64,000 bases of DNA from Actinomycetaceae bacterium (GCA_030528145.1 JAUMZK010000009.1:1-64000), one strand, 5' to 3'. Positions 25,884-36,062 are shown, numbered from the stretch's first letter. The notes: generated from the sequence alone by a model not told the origin. Translations and numbers: made by a program.

Positions 25884-27365
25884 CTACTTGGCTTCTTGAG
25901 TGTGGATATGGCGACCAATCCACGGGTTCAGCGCGGCCAAAATGACCGTGAAGATCAGGGCGACAGCGCCTGTCGAAATGAACACGCTGGTGTTAGACAT
26001 GTTTGCAGTTGCCTTCAAAGTCTGTGCGGCAATTGCTTGCCCCGAAGCGGAAGCGAGGAACCATAGTGCCATTGCCTGGCTCTTGAAAGCGCGCGGTGCC
26101 AACATGGTGGTAGCCGCCAAGCCAACAGGGGAAAGGAACAATTCGCCCACCGTTTGAATAATGAAGGTCAGGAACAATACCCACCAAGGAGCTTTCACTC
26201 CGGAATAAACTCCAGCCCATACACCTAGCCAGATGAAGGACAGACCGCCAAGACCAATGCCGATAGTAATCTTCGTGGCGGTAGGGATGCGGCTGCCCCA
26301 GTGGCTCCAGAACGAAGCAAAAATGGGGGTGAGGGCGACGATGAAGATGGGGTTCACAGACTGGAACCATTCGGGATTGATAGTAACAAACCCAGTATTC
26401 AGCTCGGTATTGTCTTTAGCGAAGGAAGACATTGAGGACGCGGCTTGTTCAAATATCATCCAGAACAGCATCGCAGCTAAGAACAGTGGAATGAACGCTG
26501 CCAGGCGGCTGCGTTCGGCGGAGGTGACTTGTGGGCTCTTGAACATCACAATGAAATAAGTGATAGGTGCCAGTACCGAGAAAAGCGACAGGGTGTCGAT
26601 GACGGTAACTATTATGCCCACACCCGTGAAGCGATTGTAGATGCTCATCAAAATGGCGACAATTACGAGGGCGCCCAGTACCGCCAGGGTGACTTTCTTC
26701 TTTTCTTCTGCCGAAAGAGGGTTGGGGACATGGTCGACGTCAGCGGGCAGGTTCTTGCGTCCAAAGATGAACAGTATTAGGGCTACGGCCATGCCGATGG
26801 CTGCCACAGAGAAACCGGCGTGGTAGCCGCCCCAGTTGCGGGCTGCTGCAACTGCGAAAGGCGACACTAGGGAACCTATGTTGATGCCCATGTAGAAGAT
26901 GGAAAAGCCACCGTCACGGCGCGGATCGTCGTTGTAGTAGAGGGCACCCACCATGGTGGAAATGTTAGGTTTTAGCAACCCAGTGCCCAGCGCCACAAAC
27001 ATAATGCCCAAGTAGGAGGTAACTACTATGGGCAGAGCAAGGAGGACGTGACCGATAACAATAACGATTCCACCGTACAAGGTTGCCCGTCGCGGACCCC
27101 AGACTCGGTCGGCTACCCACCCGCCAATTACGGCAAGTAGGAATACAGAAGCTGAGTAAACCTGCGTGAGCGCCTCGCCGATTCCCTTTTCCAACCCCAA
27201 ACCGTCGTTGGTAGTGACATCGATGAGGAAGTACAGCAGGATAGCGCGCATCGAATAGTAGCTGAAGCGTTCCCACATTTCGGTGGTGAATAGAGTCATA
27301 AGCCCGTAAGGGTGACCAAAAAACGTGCGTTTCGTTTCGGATAGTGGAGTGGGATGCGCGCTCAT
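25884..27365 (-). CDS. Proton-dependent oligopeptide transporter (POT/PTR family)
   Basis: 493 aa from ATG 27365 (a TTG eight codons upstream is possible). Imports di- and tripeptides with protons across the cytoplasmic membrane. The family signature ExxERFxYY appears as TTEMWERFSYYSMRAILLYFL near residue 30, and FSIFYMGINIGSLVSP (PTR2 signature) near residue 155. About 14 hydrophobic helices; full length for bacterial DtpT-like members. No operon partner. The nearby leucyl aminopeptidase could process its substrates. Confidence 0.93.
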   Translation of the reverse strand: MSAHPTPLSETKRTFFGHPYGLMTLFTTEMWERFSYYSMRAILLYFLIDVTTNDGLGLEKGIGEALTQVYSASVFLLAVIGGWVADRVWGPRRATLYGGIVIVIGHVLLALPIVVTSYLGIMFVALGTGLLKPNISTMVGALYYNDDPRRDGGFSIFYMGINIGSLVSPFAVAAARNWGGYHAGFSVAAIGMAVALILFIFGRKNLPADVDHVPNPLSAEEKKKVTLAVLGALVIVAILMSIYNRFTGVGIIVTVIDTLSLFSVLAPITYFIVMFKSPQVTSAERSRLAAFIPLFLAAMLFWMIFEQAASSMSSFAKDNTELNTGFVTINPEWFQSVNPIFIVALTPIFASFWSHWGSRIPTATKITIGIGLGGLSFIWLGVWAGVYSGVKAPWWVLFLTFIIQTVGELFLSPVGLAATTMLAPRAFKSQAMALWFLASASGQAIAAQTLKATANMSNTSVFISTGAVALIFTVILAALNPWIGRHIHTQEAK

Positions 27366-27499
27366 CGGGTCCAATCTTTCGTTCGACAAAAATTTCTTAT
27401 AGAGAAACCCCTAATCTAATTTTTGTGACGTGAAATTTAAAAGTGCAAACTGGAAATAGTAATTTTTTCGCAAACATGATGAAAGTCACGGAGGTTCCT

Positions 27500-28234
27500 G
27501 TGCGCACTTATCGAGATCAAGGTGTCGTTTTGCGCACGCATAAACTGGGAGAAGCAGACCGAATTATCAGCATTTTGACGGCTAATTTTGGGCTGGTTCG
27601 GGTGGTTGCGCGAGGGGTGCGGCGCATAAAATCGAAGTTCGGGGCCCGCTTGGAACCATTCTCAAATATTGATTTTCAAGCATACCGTGGAAAAAATCTC
27701 GATACTCTTACGCAGGTTGAAACAATCGCCGCGTACGGAAATCTGATTGCCGCCGATTATTCCCTTTACACTGCGGGCACAGTCATGTTAGAAGTGGCGG
27801 AAAAGATCACTGCCGAGGGCGCCCCCACTGCCGAGCAGTACCAGTTGCTTCGCGGCGCCTTACACGCCTTGGCAAATCGGCGTCAAAGCGGCGCCTTAGT
27901 AATGAATTCCTACATTCTGCGCGCACTGGCAATTGCGGGATGGGCACCTTCGTGTACAGAGTGCGCTAACTGTGGCAGCGCCGCAGAATTGGAGGCGTTT
28001 TCCGTGGTTAGTGGCGGTTTGTTGTGTGCTGTCCATCGGACCAGCGCGGCGGTGGGAATTTCCGCGGACGACGCGCAAGTGTTGGCGGCATTGCGTTATG
28101 GCAATTGGGAGGCATTGGCGCACGCGTCGAGCGCGACGGTGCGAAAAGTGGGCGGTCTGGTAGCGGCCTACGCCCAGTGGCATTTGGAGCGTCGCATCAA
28201 ATCTTTACCGCTATTAGAGTTAGACCATGACTGA
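27500..28234 (+). CDS. recO: DNA repair protein RecO
   Basis: 244 aa. GTG 27500 is chosen because CGGAGG ends five bases before it and MRTYRDQGVVLRTHKLGEADRII aligns with the family start. The N-terminal OB fold (1-80) includes GLVRVVARGVRRIKSKFGARLEPF. The zinc site has CTECANCG and a later LLCAVH (about residues 155-185). RecO loads RecA on gapped DNA in the RecFOR pathway. Its stop overlaps the uppS start. recO-uppS after era/leuA is the usual actinobacterial order. Confidence 0.93.
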   Translation: MRTYRDQGVVLRTHKLGEADRIISILTANFGLVRVVARGVRRIKSKFGARLEPFSNIDFQAYRGKNLDTLTQVETIAAYGNLIAADYSLYTAGTVMLEVAEKITAEGAPTAEQYQLLRGALHALANRRQSGALVMNSYILRALAIAGWAPSCTECANCGSAAELEAFSVVSGGLLCAVHRTSAAVGISADDAQVLAALRYGNWEALAHASSATVRKVGGLVAAYAQWHLERRIKSLPLLELDHD

Positions 28235-28991
28235 AAAAGTACGCGCGCCGTTCGCGGGTTTGGTTCCGCCGCTGGGTCCTTCACCTCAGCACGTGGCAAT
28301 AATTATGGATGGTAATGGCAGGTGGGCAAATTCCCAGGGATTACCGCGAACAGCTGGTCATGAAGCGGGGGAAATATCGCTGATGGACACCATTGCAGGT
28401 GCCATCGAGGCAGGGGTGCGGTATTTGAGTGTGTATGCGTTTAGTACCGAAAATTGGCGGCGATCACCCGCTGAGGTGCGTTTCTTGATGGGATATTCCC
28501 GGAAAGTGTTGCGGGCGAGGCGCGATGAACTGGATAGTTGGGGAGTGCGCGTGCGCTGGAGTGGTCGGCGTCCCAAATTGTGGACTAGTGTTATTCGCGA
28601 ACTGGAAGTGGCAGAGGAACAAACAAAGCATAACCACACCCTGGACCTAATAATGTGCCTCAATTATGGGGGGCGTGCCGAAATCGCGGATGCGGCGACA
28701 AAAATAGTTTCACGGGTGGTAAAAGGGGAGTTGAAACCTGGTCAAATTAGTGAAAAAACTTTCGCTTCCCACTTGTATTTGCCGGATGTTCCCGAGGTCG
28801 ATTTGCTGATTCGCACTTCGGGCGAGTCCCGGTTTAGTAATTTTTTGTTGTGGCAGTGCGCCTACGCGGAAATGTCCTTCGTAGATTTGCCCTGGCCGCA
28901 GTTTCGCCGCGAACATCTGTGGGACGAAATTGCAGCTTACGCGGGTAGAGAACGACGCTTTGGGGGCGCGGTAGATAAAGTCAGGCAGTAA
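28227..28991 (+). CDS. uppS: Isoprenyl (undecaprenyl/decaprenyl) diphosphate synthase
   Basis: 254 aa from ATG 28227, overlapping recO by 8 bp. Cis-prenyltransferase that elongates farnesyl diphosphate to the lipid carrier for peptidoglycan synthesis. Conserved motif I HVAIIMDGNGRWANSQGLPR (catalytic Asp near residue 28), YLSVYAFSTENWRRSPAEV, and the C-terminal LIRTSGESRFSNFLLWQCAYAE in which Arg/Ser bind diphosphate. Typical length. The product chain length (C50 or C55) cannot be told from sequence. Confidence 0.93.
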   Translation: MTEKVRAPFAGLVPPLGPSPQHVAIIMDGNGRWANSQGLPRTAGHEAGEISLMDTIAGAIEAGVRYLSVYAFSTENWRRSPAEVRFLMGYSRKVLRARRDELDSWGVRVRWSGRRPKLWTSVIRELEVAEEQTKHNHTLDLIMCLNYGGRAEIADAATKIVSRVVKGELKPGQISEKTFASHLYLPDVPEVDLLIRTSGESRFSNFLLWQCAYAEMSFVDLPWPQFRREHLWDEIAAYAGRERRFGGAVDKVRQ

Positions 28992-29048
28992 CAGACGTGT
29001 AGCCCCGAAAACCGCAGTTATTACGAGGGCGAAACGCAAGCTCAAGTT

Positions 29049-29438
29049 TTAGTCGGCATCGTCCTCGTGACATTTTTTACAAATACCAAAAATGTCCACA
29101 GAGTGAGTCACCTCGGAAAAACCGGCTTGGTCCGCTACGTTATGAACCCACCGTTCAAACTCGGGACCGGCGATGTCTACAGTTTTGCCACACAAGCGAC
29201 ACACCAAATGGTGGTGATGGTGGTCGGTGGCGCAAATCCGATATAGGGATTCGCCCTCGACAGATATGACATCGACTTCGTCAAGGTCAGCCAAGCGCTG
29301 CAAGTTCCGGTACACGGTAGGAAGGCTGATTTCGGTCCCCTCGGCAACCATTTGCGTAAAAATTTGTTGCGCGGAAAAAAACGCTTTTTTTCCTTCCAAA
29401 AACGCTTTTACGGCTTCGCGCTGCTTAGTGTTCCTCAT
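29049..29438 (-). CDS. Fur-family regulator, probable zinc uptake regulator Zur
   Basis: 129 aa from ATG 29438. Winged-helix DNA-binding half (TKQREAVKAFLEG, SAQQIFTQMV, SLPTVYRNLQRLAD) followed by the Fur metal half: HHHHHLVCRLCGKTVDI (structural CxxC) near residue 78 and FGICKKCHEDD at the C-terminus (second CxxC). Its position behind znuBC, in an operon with a zinc importer, makes Zur far likelier than Fur. In the zinc-bound state it should repress znuA-znuC-znuB-zur through the operator at 32029-32043. It lies 9 bp after the znuB stop. Confidence 0.87.
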   Translation of the reverse strand: MRNTKQREAVKAFLEGKKAFFSAQQIFTQMVAEGTEISLPTVYRNLQRLADLDEVDVISVEGESLYRICATDHHHHHLVCRLCGKTVDIAGPEFERWVHNVADQAGFSEVTHSVDIFGICKKCHEDDAD

Positions 29439-29447
29439 GACCTAACC

Positions 29448-30299
29448 CTATCGGATCTTTAGTATGACTGGCCTAAATATCGCTACCAGCGCGTAAACTG
29501 CGATTGCCGCGCATACTATTGTTGCTCCTGAGGATACTGGGTAAAAATAGGAAATAATCAATCCGAACAGGCACAAACATACGCCCATTACGGTAGCAAT
29601 GGACATGGTTTCGCGAAAACTCCGCGACACCAACTGGGCGATAGCGACGGGCACTATCATTAGTGCCGAAACCAGTAACACGCCCACCACGCGCATCGCC
29701 GTGGAGACCGTCAATGCCGCCACCACCGCGATTAAGGTAGTGAGAAATTTGACGGGTAAACCGGAGGCGCGCGCAAATTCCTCGTCGTGGCACAGGCTAA
29801 ACAGTGAGGGCAGTAAGCCTACGCCCACGCCAATGATGAGAGTGGCAAGAATTGCCGTGATTACTACGTCTGACCACGAAACTGAGGCGAGGGAACCAAA
29901 CAAGTACCCGTTCAGGTTCGCGGTGGTACCTCCTGCCAGTCCCATTATGAGGACGCCGCCCGCGATTCCTCCGTAAAAAAGTAAGGAAAGTGCCACATCG
30001 CCGCTGGTTTGCCCACGTTCGCGAACGACCTCGATGAGGATAGCCCCCACCACGGCGGCAACCACGGCGCCAGGAATTGCTAAGGAGTCGGCGCGCACGA
30101 ACCCCACAGTGTTGCCAATAAACCACCCCAGTGCCACTCCGGTCAAACAAACGTGCCCAATGCCGTCACCTAGTAGCGCCAAACGCCGTTGTACCAGGTA
30201 GGTGCCTATGATGGGGGCGGAAATGCCAACTAGGACTGCCACTATGAGGCTGCGCTGCATAAATGGAGTAGATAGTAGTGTCCAAAATTCGTTAAGCAT
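29448..30299 (-). CDS. znuB: Zinc ABC transporter permease
   Basis: 283 aa from ATG 30299, overlapping znuC by 8 bp. ABC-3 family permease with about eight hydrophobic helices; typical motifs YLVQRRLALLGDGIGHVCLTGVALG near residue 35 (family loop with Gly-Asp-Gly) and LTTLIAVVAALTVSTAMRVVGVLLVSALMIVPVA in the second half. It forms the membrane channel with ZnuC ATPase for Zn(II) delivered by ZnuA. Gene order and regulator indicate zinc rather than manganese. Confidence 0.9.
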   Translation of the reverse strand: MLNEFWTLLSTPFMQRSLIVAVLVGISAPIIGTYLVQRRLALLGDGIGHVCLTGVALGWFIGNTVGFVRADSLAIPGAVVAAVVGAILIEVVRERGQTSGDVALSLLFYGGIAGGVLIMGLAGGTTANLNGYLFGSLASVSWSDVVITAILATLIIGVGVGLLPSLFSLCHDEEFARASGLPVKFLTTLIAVVAALTVSTAMRVVGVLLVSALMIVPVAIAQLVSRSFRETMSIATVMGVCLCLFGLIISYFYPVSSGATIVCAAIAVYALVAIFRPVILKIR

Positions 30300-31038
30300 T
30301 TAGTGGACCTCCCGTGAGCGTAGGGGTAAGTGGCGGGGGAGTCGACTGGAAATGGTGACCGCCGTCAGCGGTTCCGTCGGTGCGCAGGTGTCCGCCTTGC
30401 AAATGTACGGTCCGGGAAATATGCGGTTTGAGGACGCCCAATTCGTGTAGCACTATTATGAGAGTTTTACCTTGCTCGTGGAATTGTTTGACGGTTTGCG
30501 CGAAGGCTTCTTGGCTGATGTGGTCTACTCCCGCGGTGGGTTCATCCATTATGAGTAATTCGGGGTTGCGAACTAGTGCCCGCGCAATTAGGACGCGCTG
30601 TTGTTGACCTCCTGAAAAGGTTTGCACACTTTCTTTTGCGCGGTGTGCCAAACCGACTATTTCGAGGGCGGTAAGTGCTTTTTGTTTGTCTCCGCGCCGT
30701 CGCAGCAGCCGTCCTTTGCCCAGCAGACCAGACATCACTACTTCGAGGGCGGTGGCGGGAACGCCCGCAGCGGCAGTGAAACGCTGCGGGACGTAACCAA
30801 CTTTTTGCCACAGGGAACTTTGCCGAGCCTCCTGGGCTTCTGTTCCAAAAACTGCTATGCGACCACCAGCTATAGGGTTTATCCCGGTAATGGTTTTTAC
30901 CAACGTGGATTTGCCAGAACCGTTGGGACCCATTAGGGCGAGGGCGCTTCCGGTCTCCACTTCTAGAGAAATATCGTGCAAAATTATTTGTCCGCCGAGG
31001 TCGACGCGCAAGTTTTGGATGGAGACGGCTACTGGCAC
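30292..31038 (-). CDS. znuC: Zinc ABC transporter ATP-binding protein
   Basis: 248 aa from GTG 31038, overlapping znuA and znuB. Walker A LMGPNGSGKSTLV (near residue 37), Q-loop VGYVPQRF, signature FSGGQQQRVLIARAL, Walker B LLIMDEPTAGVD, switch VLHELG. It energises Zn(II) import with ZnuB. The C-terminal tail is Pro/Gly-rich and contains a GGHH pair that could bind metal. Second gene of the znuACB-zur operon. Confidence 0.92.
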   Translation of the reverse strand: MPVAVSIQNLRVDLGGQIILHDISLEVETGSALALMGPNGSGKSTLVKTITGINPIAGGRIAVFGTEAQEARQSSLWQKVGYVPQRFTAAAGVPATALEVVMSGLLGKGRLLRRRGDKQKALTALEIVGLAHRAKESVQTFSGGQQQRVLIARALVRNPELLIMDEPTAGVDHISQEAFAQTVKQFHEQGKTLIIVLHELGVLKPHISRTVHLQGGHLRTDGTADGGHHFQSTPPPLTPTLTGGPLNA

Positions 31039-32009
31039 TGCAAGGCTGCTTTCAGCTTTTGCAGGTTGGCTTTCATTTCGCTGTCGTAAGTCATCTTGGC
31101 ATCCGAAAGGGATTCGAGCGGGTTCAGCACTTCAGATTTGATACCCAAGTCCTTTGCCATAGTCTGAGCAGTCTTGGTGTTGATCTTATCTTCGCTGAAG
31201 ATAGTGGTGATGCCTTTAGATTTCGCGACTTGTTCGATTTTTTTCAGTTGCGCAGGCGAAGCTTCCTGCTCGGGATCGAATCCCGCCAAACCAATTTGTT
31301 TGAAACCATATTTGGCAGCCATGTAGCCGTACGCTTCGTGGCTAACAATAATGGTGTCCAGCTTGCATTGTTTCAGCCCGTTTTGGTAACTAGAATCCAG
31401 GTTTTCCAGCTTTTTCACCAACTCTTGACCATTCTTTTCAAAGTCTGCCTTGTGGTTTGGGGCAGCATCTGACAAGCCCTTCACTACAAGTGGCACAGCC
31501 TCCTTCATCCGTGCCGGATCCAGCCAAAAGTGAGGATCTAAACCATCATGGTCGTGACCGTGCTCGTCGCCGTGGGCATCCTCGTGGTCGGCTTCCGAGG
31601 CGTCTTTCTTTGTCTTAGCGTCCTCGTCGGAAACGTCAGCATCTTGGACTTCGTGGTCTTTCATAGGCACCAGTTTTACGGCGCCGCTAACGTCTACTGC
31701 GTGTTTAGGAGAAGTTTGTTTCACGGCGTCATCGACTGCTTTTTGGAAACCCTTTTGATAGATAACTACCGCAGAATCACCAATAGCGGCCACATCCTTA
31801 GTGTTCAATTCTAGGTCGTGCGGTTCGCCACCAGCGGGGGTCAAATTGGAAACCTTAACATGGTTCCCACCAATTTCTTGGGCCAAGTATTGCAGCGGAT
31901 AGAAGCTAGTCAAAACGTTCAATTCGTCCGCTGTCGCGGCGTTGGAGCCGCCACAGGCGGTCAGGGGAAAAGCAAATGCGGCAAGCGCAGCAATGTAACG
32001 TTTCTTCAT
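31029..32009 (-). CDS. znuA: Zinc ABC transporter substrate-binding lipoprotein
   Basis: 326 aa from ATG 32009. The lipoprotein signal ends in the lipobox LTAC (Cys near residue 19). Cluster A-I fold with candidate zinc ligands: His in GGEPHDLEL, His in GLDPHFWLDP, His in IIVSHEAYGY, and Asp/Glu in FSEDKI. An acidic, His-rich loop (HEDAHGDEHGHDHDG, about residues 145-160) between the lobes is the hallmark of zinc-specific binding proteins. It captures Zn(II) outside the membrane for ZnuBC. First gene of the operon. Confidence 0.94.
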   Translation of the reverse strand: MKKRYIAALAAFAFPLTACGGSNAATADELNVLTSFYPLQYLAQEIGGNHVKVSNLTPAGGEPHDLELNTKDVAAIGDSAVVIYQKGFQKAVDDAVKQTSPKHAVDVSGAVKLVPMKDHEVQDADVSDEDAKTKKDASEADHEDAHGDEHGHDHDGLDPHFWLDPARMKEAVPLVVKGLSDAAPNHKADFEKNGQELVKKLENLDSSYQNGLKQCKLDTIIVSHEAYGYMAAKYGFKQIGLAGFDPEQEASPAQLKKIEQVAKSKGITTIFSEDKINTKTAQTMAKDLGIKSEVLNPLESLSDAKMTYDSEMKANLQKLKAALQCQ

Positions 32010-32028
32010 ATTTCGACCATAAGACTAA

Positions 32029-32043
32029 TGATAATGATTTGCA
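32029..32043 (-). promoter_or_regulatory. Zur box candidate upstream of znuA
   Basis: TGATAATGATTTGCA matches the actinobacterial-type Zur operator TGATAATGATTATCA at 13 of 15 positions as I recall the consensus. It lies 20 bp before the znuA start, where binding would block transcription. Confidence 0.65.
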
Positions 32044-32208
32044 ACAAAGGTGAGATTGGCGAAAAATTTCCGCAAAATCCAGCTAAACTTCAGCAATTTC
32101 CTTGGTAGGCATCCTCGGAAAATACCATATTCTTCATAAAATACTTGGTTTTAGTAGTATTAACAGGCACGCGCATCAGCCAGGTGCGCGCCAACACAAG
32201 GAGTATTC

Positions 32209-33594
32209 GTGGCAACTTCACGTCTTGATTCAGTCATTTCGCTCGCCAAACGGCGCGGCTTTGTCTACCCGTGCGGCGAAATCTACGGCGGCACCCGCTC
32301 GGCCTGGGATTACGGACCCTTGGGCGTGGAACTGAAAGAAAACATCAAAAAAGCGTGGTGGGCAGCCATAGTGCGTGGTCGTGAAGACGTGGTCGGTTTG
32401 GACTCGTCGGTAATATTGCCGCGCAAAGTCTGGGAAGCATCCGGGCACGTCCAAGCCTTCACCGATCCCCTGACCGAATGTCAGTCCTGCCACCGGCGTC
32501 TGCGCGAGGACGAACTTAAAGAACAGTACGCCGAGCGCAAAGGCATCAGTGAAGAAGACGTGCAAATGGTGGACGTTCCGTGCCCCAACTGTGGTGCGCG
32601 CGGACAGTGGACCGAAGCAAAAGCCTTCTCTGGGCTACTCAAAACCTACTTGGGTCCAGTAGATGACGAAAGCGGACTGCACTACCTGCGCCCCGAAACT
32701 GCCCAAGGTATTTTCGTGAACTTCACCAACGTGATGACCTCGGCGCGCATGAAGCCGCCATTTGGTATTGCGCAGATCGGAAAATCCTTCCGCAACGAAA
32801 TTACTCCCGGTAACTTCATCTTCCGCACCCGCGAATTTGAACAAATGGAACTGGAATTTTTCGTTGCGCCCGGAACTGACGAAGAATGGCACCAACACTG
32901 GATCGACGAACGCTTAAAGTGGTATGTCGACCTTGGAATAAACCCGGAAAATCTGCGGTTGTATGAACATCCCCAAGAAAAACTATCGCACTACTCTAAA
33001 CGCACCGTCGACATTGAGTACACGTTCGGTTTCCAAGGCTCCCAGTGGGGCGAATTGGAAGGCATCGCCAACCGTACCGACTATGACCTGTCTACGCACG
33101 CCGAAATCTCTGGGGCGAAACTGGATTACTACGACCAACAAAATAACGAACGGTGGATCCCCTACGTCATCGAACCATCGGCGGGATTGACGCGTTCCTT
33201 GATGGCATTTATGGTGGATGCTTACCACGAGGACGAAGCTCCTAACGCAAAAGGTGGGGTGGACAAGCGGACCGTATTGCGCCTCGACCCGCGTCTGGCC
33301 CCCGTAAAAGCTGCGGTACTGCCACTGTCGCGCAAGCCGGAACTACAAGGACCTGCCCGCGAACTGGCGCGCGAACTGCGCAAACTCTGGAACGTGGAAT
33401 ACGACGACGCGGGGGCTGTAGGACGGCGTTACCGCCGCCAAGACGAAATTGGTACCCCACTTTGCATTACCTACGACTTCGACTCCGTAGCGGACGGCGC
33501 GGTTACCATTCGCGACCGCGACACCATGACCCAAGACCGGGTCAGCCTCGATAAAGTTCGCAACTACCTGATTGACCGGATAGGAATTGCGTAG
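32209..33594 (+). CDS. glyS: Glycyl-tRNA synthetase (alpha2 type)
   Basis: 461 aa from GTG 32209 behind AAGGAG. Class II synthetase that charges tRNA-Gly. Seen: N-terminal [29 protein letters not shown], zinc-like CQSCHRR ... [10 protein letters not shown] insertion (about 85-130), motif 2 region [25 protein letters not shown], motif 3 region [13 protein letters not shown], and a C-terminal anticodon-binding domain ([17 protein letters not shown]...). Single-chain homodimeric type, as expected in actinobacteria. dusB overlaps its stop. Confidence 0.96.
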   Translation: MATSRLDSVISLAKRRGFVYPCGEIYGGTRSAWDYGPLGVELKENIKKAWWAAIVRGREDVVGLDSSVILPRKVWEASGHVQAFTDPLTECQSCHRRLREDELKEQYAERKGISEEDVQMVDVPCPNCGARGQWTEAKAFSGLLKTYLGPVDDESGLHYLRPETAQGIFVNFTNVMTSARMKPPFGIAQIGKSFRNEITPGNFIFRTREFEQMELEFFVAPGTDEEWHQHWIDERLKWYVDLGINPENLRLYEHPQEKLSHYSKRTVDIEYTFGFQGSQWGELEGIANRTDYDLSTHAEISGAKLDYYDQQNNERWIPYVIEPSAGLTRSLMAFMVDAYHEDEAPNAKGGVDKRTVLRLDPRLAPVKAAVLPLSRKPELQGPARELARELRKLWNVEYDDAGAVGRRYRRQDEIGTPLCITYDFDSVADGAVTIRDRDTMTQDRVSLDKVRNYLIDRIGIA

Positions 33595-34792
33595 CGGCGT
33601 CCTCGAAATTGGCACGCTCGCCCTGGGAACGCCACTAATGCTGGCCCCCATGGCGGGCGTTACTGACGTACCCTTCCGGCGTCTTTGCCGAAATATGGCG
33701 GAAAAAGCCCTAACCGAATTAGGCAAGGACACAGTGGGGCACCCCCGTTATGCTCCTGCCGGATTGTTCGTAACCGAAATGGTAACCGCTCGGGCGCTGC
33801 TTGAGGACAATGCCGAGACTCTGCGCATGGTTCAACCAGATCCACAAGAGCCAGTGCATTCGGTGCAAATTTATGGCGTGGAACCGAAAACCACTGCCGG
33901 TGCCGCCGCCAAATTGGTGAGTTTGGGTTTAGCCGACCATATTGACCTCAATTTTGGCTGCCCAGTACCGAAAGTTACCCGCAAAGGTGGGGGGTCGGCG
34001 CTGCCGTGGAAAACTCCTTTGATGGTGGACTTGTTGCAACGCACCCGCACGGTCATCGACAGAGAGGACCCAACGGTACCGCTAACCTTGAAAGTGCGTC
34101 TAGGGATAGACGATGGCCACCAAACCTGGCGTGACAGCCTGCAAATAGCAACCGACGCCGGATGCGCCGCCATCACTTTGCATGCGCGCACCACCGCCCA
34201 ATACTATTCGGGACGAGCCCGGTGGGAAAAAATTGCGGAACTGGTGCGTGCCGCCCAAATTCCCGTTTTTGGCAACGGCGACATTTTCAGCGGCGAGGAC
34301 GCCCGCAACATGATAGCCCAAACCGCTTGCGCTGGGGTTGTGGTAGGTCGGGGTGCCCAAGGACGACCCTGGATATTTGCGGACCTGGTTCATGCCCTTT
34401 CCGGTAGCAACGTCACTGCCACCCCCACCTTGTGCGAGGTCGCCAACATAGTAGTGAGCCACGCCGAACTAATGGCAAACTGGTTAGCAGACGAAGCGCG
34501 CGCAATGCGGGAAATGCGTAAACACATTGGCTGGTATTTGCGCGGATTCAGCGTGGGAGGGCAGACCCGGCGGGCTCTGGGGTTAGTGAAAACCCTCGAA
34601 GAACTACGCACCTTCCTGGGCGCCCTCGACCTGGACCAAAAATACCCACCAGCAGCTGGCGGCAGCAGGGGGCGGACCGGACGCGCCAAAACCCCACATC
34701 TGCCCCACGGGTGGCTAGACAGCCGCGAACTGAGCGCTGCCGATCTACAAATGCTGGCCTCTGCCAGCGCTTACGGAGGAGACGGCGGCTAA
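33587..34792 (+). CDS. dusB: tRNA-dihydrouridine synthase
   Basis: 401 aa from TTG 33587, overlapping glyS by 8 bp. FMN-dependent TIM barrel reducing uridine in tRNA D-loops. [17 protein letters not shown] near residue 17, [36 protein letters not shown] with the catalytic Cys near residue 125, [28 protein letters not shown] and [15 protein letters not shown]. The C-terminal helical RNA-binding part contains [14 protein letters not shown]. Slightly longer than typical because of a Gly/Arg-rich tail. DusB subtype is the usual one in actinobacteria. Confidence 0.92.
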   Translation: MRSGVLEIGTLALGTPLMLAPMAGVTDVPFRRLCRNMAEKALTELGKDTVGHPRYAPAGLFVTEMVTARALLEDNAETLRMVQPDPQEPVHSVQIYGVEPKTTAGAAAKLVSLGLADHIDLNFGCPVPKVTRKGGGSALPWKTPLMVDLLQRTRTVIDREDPTVPLTLKVRLGIDDGHQTWRDSLQIATDAGCAAITLHARTTAQYYSGRARWEKIAELVRAAQIPVFGNGDIFSGEDARNMIAQTACAGVVVGRGAQGRPWIFADLVHALSGSNVTATPTLCEVANIVVSHAELMANWLADEARAMREMRKHIGWYLRGFSVGGQTRRALGLVKTLEELRTFLGALDLDQKYPPAAGGSRGRTGRAKTPHLPHGWLDSRELSAADLQMLASASAYGGDGG

Positions 34793-34808
34793 AACTCACC
34801 AAAAGTTG

Positions 34809-36062
34809 CTAAATCCGCAGCGGGCGCACGCGCGCGTCCGAATTATCTTTCTCAAAACGGAACCAAGAACACGCGCCCGGCAACACCTGGTGTTCTGTGC
34901 GCACCTCCGTAGCAGAAGTTTCGACCTCGAATAAAGACGCCGACGCAACAACCGGCTGCGTACCCGTGTTCAAAATAGTTACCAGCTCCCCGGAAGTTGC
35001 CAGCAGCACCGACTCGGCCGGATATGCCTCCGATTCCACCCACGACCAGGACGAATTAGCCAACCGTAACGCTTTCCGGCGGGCAATTGCCCGGCTTAGC
35101 AAACTGAAAGTCGAGGACGCATCTATAGCGGCGTCCTCGGCAAGACCCGCCGCCATCGCAATACGTTCCGTATAAACCTGCGGTCCCAACGCCGTGTTGG
35201 TATCAACCATTTCGTCCACCAAATCCACTTCGTCCCCACTGGCAATAAACACACAGCCTGGCAGTCCCAAACCGAGCAAATTCATAGCCCGACTGCGCCG
35301 TACTTGATCCGCGCCATACCAACTCTCGTAAGTGTTCTTACCGTAACGTCGCAGCGCCGGTGGCGTCACATTCCACGCCAATGCCGCCCCCGTAGAATTG
35401 CGGTTACTAATAGTAGTATGCAAAACCGACACAATATCGAGGGCGCCAAACTGCACCCGTACCAAGCCATCGTCACGTACTTGGTCCACATAATCGTCAG
35501 TAAGCAATTGCTCTAAATCTTGGTGAGTGCGCGAATGCGTGGAACCACCCGCCAAAAGGACCGCTTCGTCCTCGGGAAGCGCCGACAATTCAGCGCGACA
35601 ATTTTGCAAATACTCGGAAAAAGCGCGCATCCCACCCGCACTATCCTCGCGTAAAGTCACGTGACCAATATCAATCCCCTGGGCGCCACATGCCACAAAA
35701 CTGGCGGCACGCCGCAGCGGATCCATTTCCTCATACGCGTAAACAGACTGGATTTCCGCCCCCCTCGCCCCTACCCAAGCACTGCCAGACACGCGCACAA
35801 TAACGCGCAACCCTAAGGCGCTCGCGGACTTGGAGAATCCGGAAAAGGCGGAAACCGGGGCATAAGAGGGACGCAATAACACTGCGTCTGCGCCCAAGCG
35901 TTTCACAACGGGCAGATACCCGGTTGCCGCTGCCAAACCGTCCTCGTCTAAAAAACCCCGAAATTCATAAATGACAGCAGTCCGCCACCACGGTTGGCGA
36001 CCCCGTAGCGGGCGGTGAACCCGGTGGGTGCGCATATAACCCTCAAAAAGCCCATTAGTCAC
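34809..36062 (-). CDS. GH13 alpha-glucosidase-like protein lacking catalytic residues
   Basis: 417 aa. PWWRTAVIYEFRGFLDEDGLA near residue 25 and LPVVKRLGADAVLLRP match the start of oligo-1,6-glucosidase-type GH13 barrels, and WNVTPPALRRYG, SRAMNLLGLGLPGCVFIASGDEV match later parts. The catalytic positions are lost: the usual GFRxD becomes QGIDIGHV, the general acid in a VGE context becomes LLAGGS, and the transition-state Asp in NHD becomes NVT. It is also about 120 aa shorter than active enzymes. Probably a non-catalytic carbohydrate-binding or regulatory relative, or a gene in decay. No signal peptide. Divergent from dgt. Confidence 0.75.
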   Translation of the reverse strand: MTNGLFEGYMRTHRVHRPLRGRQPWWRTAVIYEFRGFLDEDGLAAATGYLPVVKRLGADAVLLRPSYAPVSAFSGFSKSASALGLRVIVRVSGSAWVGARGAEIQSVYAYEEMDPLRRAASFVACGAQGIDIGHVTLREDSAGGMRAFSEYLQNCRAELSALPEDEAVLLAGGSTHSRTHQDLEQLLTDDYVDQVRDDGLVRVQFGALDIVSVLHTTISNRNSTGAALAWNVTPPALRRYGKNTYESWYGADQVRRSRAMNLLGLGLPGCVFIASGDEVDLVDEMVDTNTALGPQVYTERIAMAAGLAEDAAIDASSTFSLLSRAIARRKALRLANSSWSWVESEAYPAESVLLATSGELVTILNTGTQPVVASASLFEVETSATEVRTEHQVLPGACSWFRFEKDNSDARVRPLRI

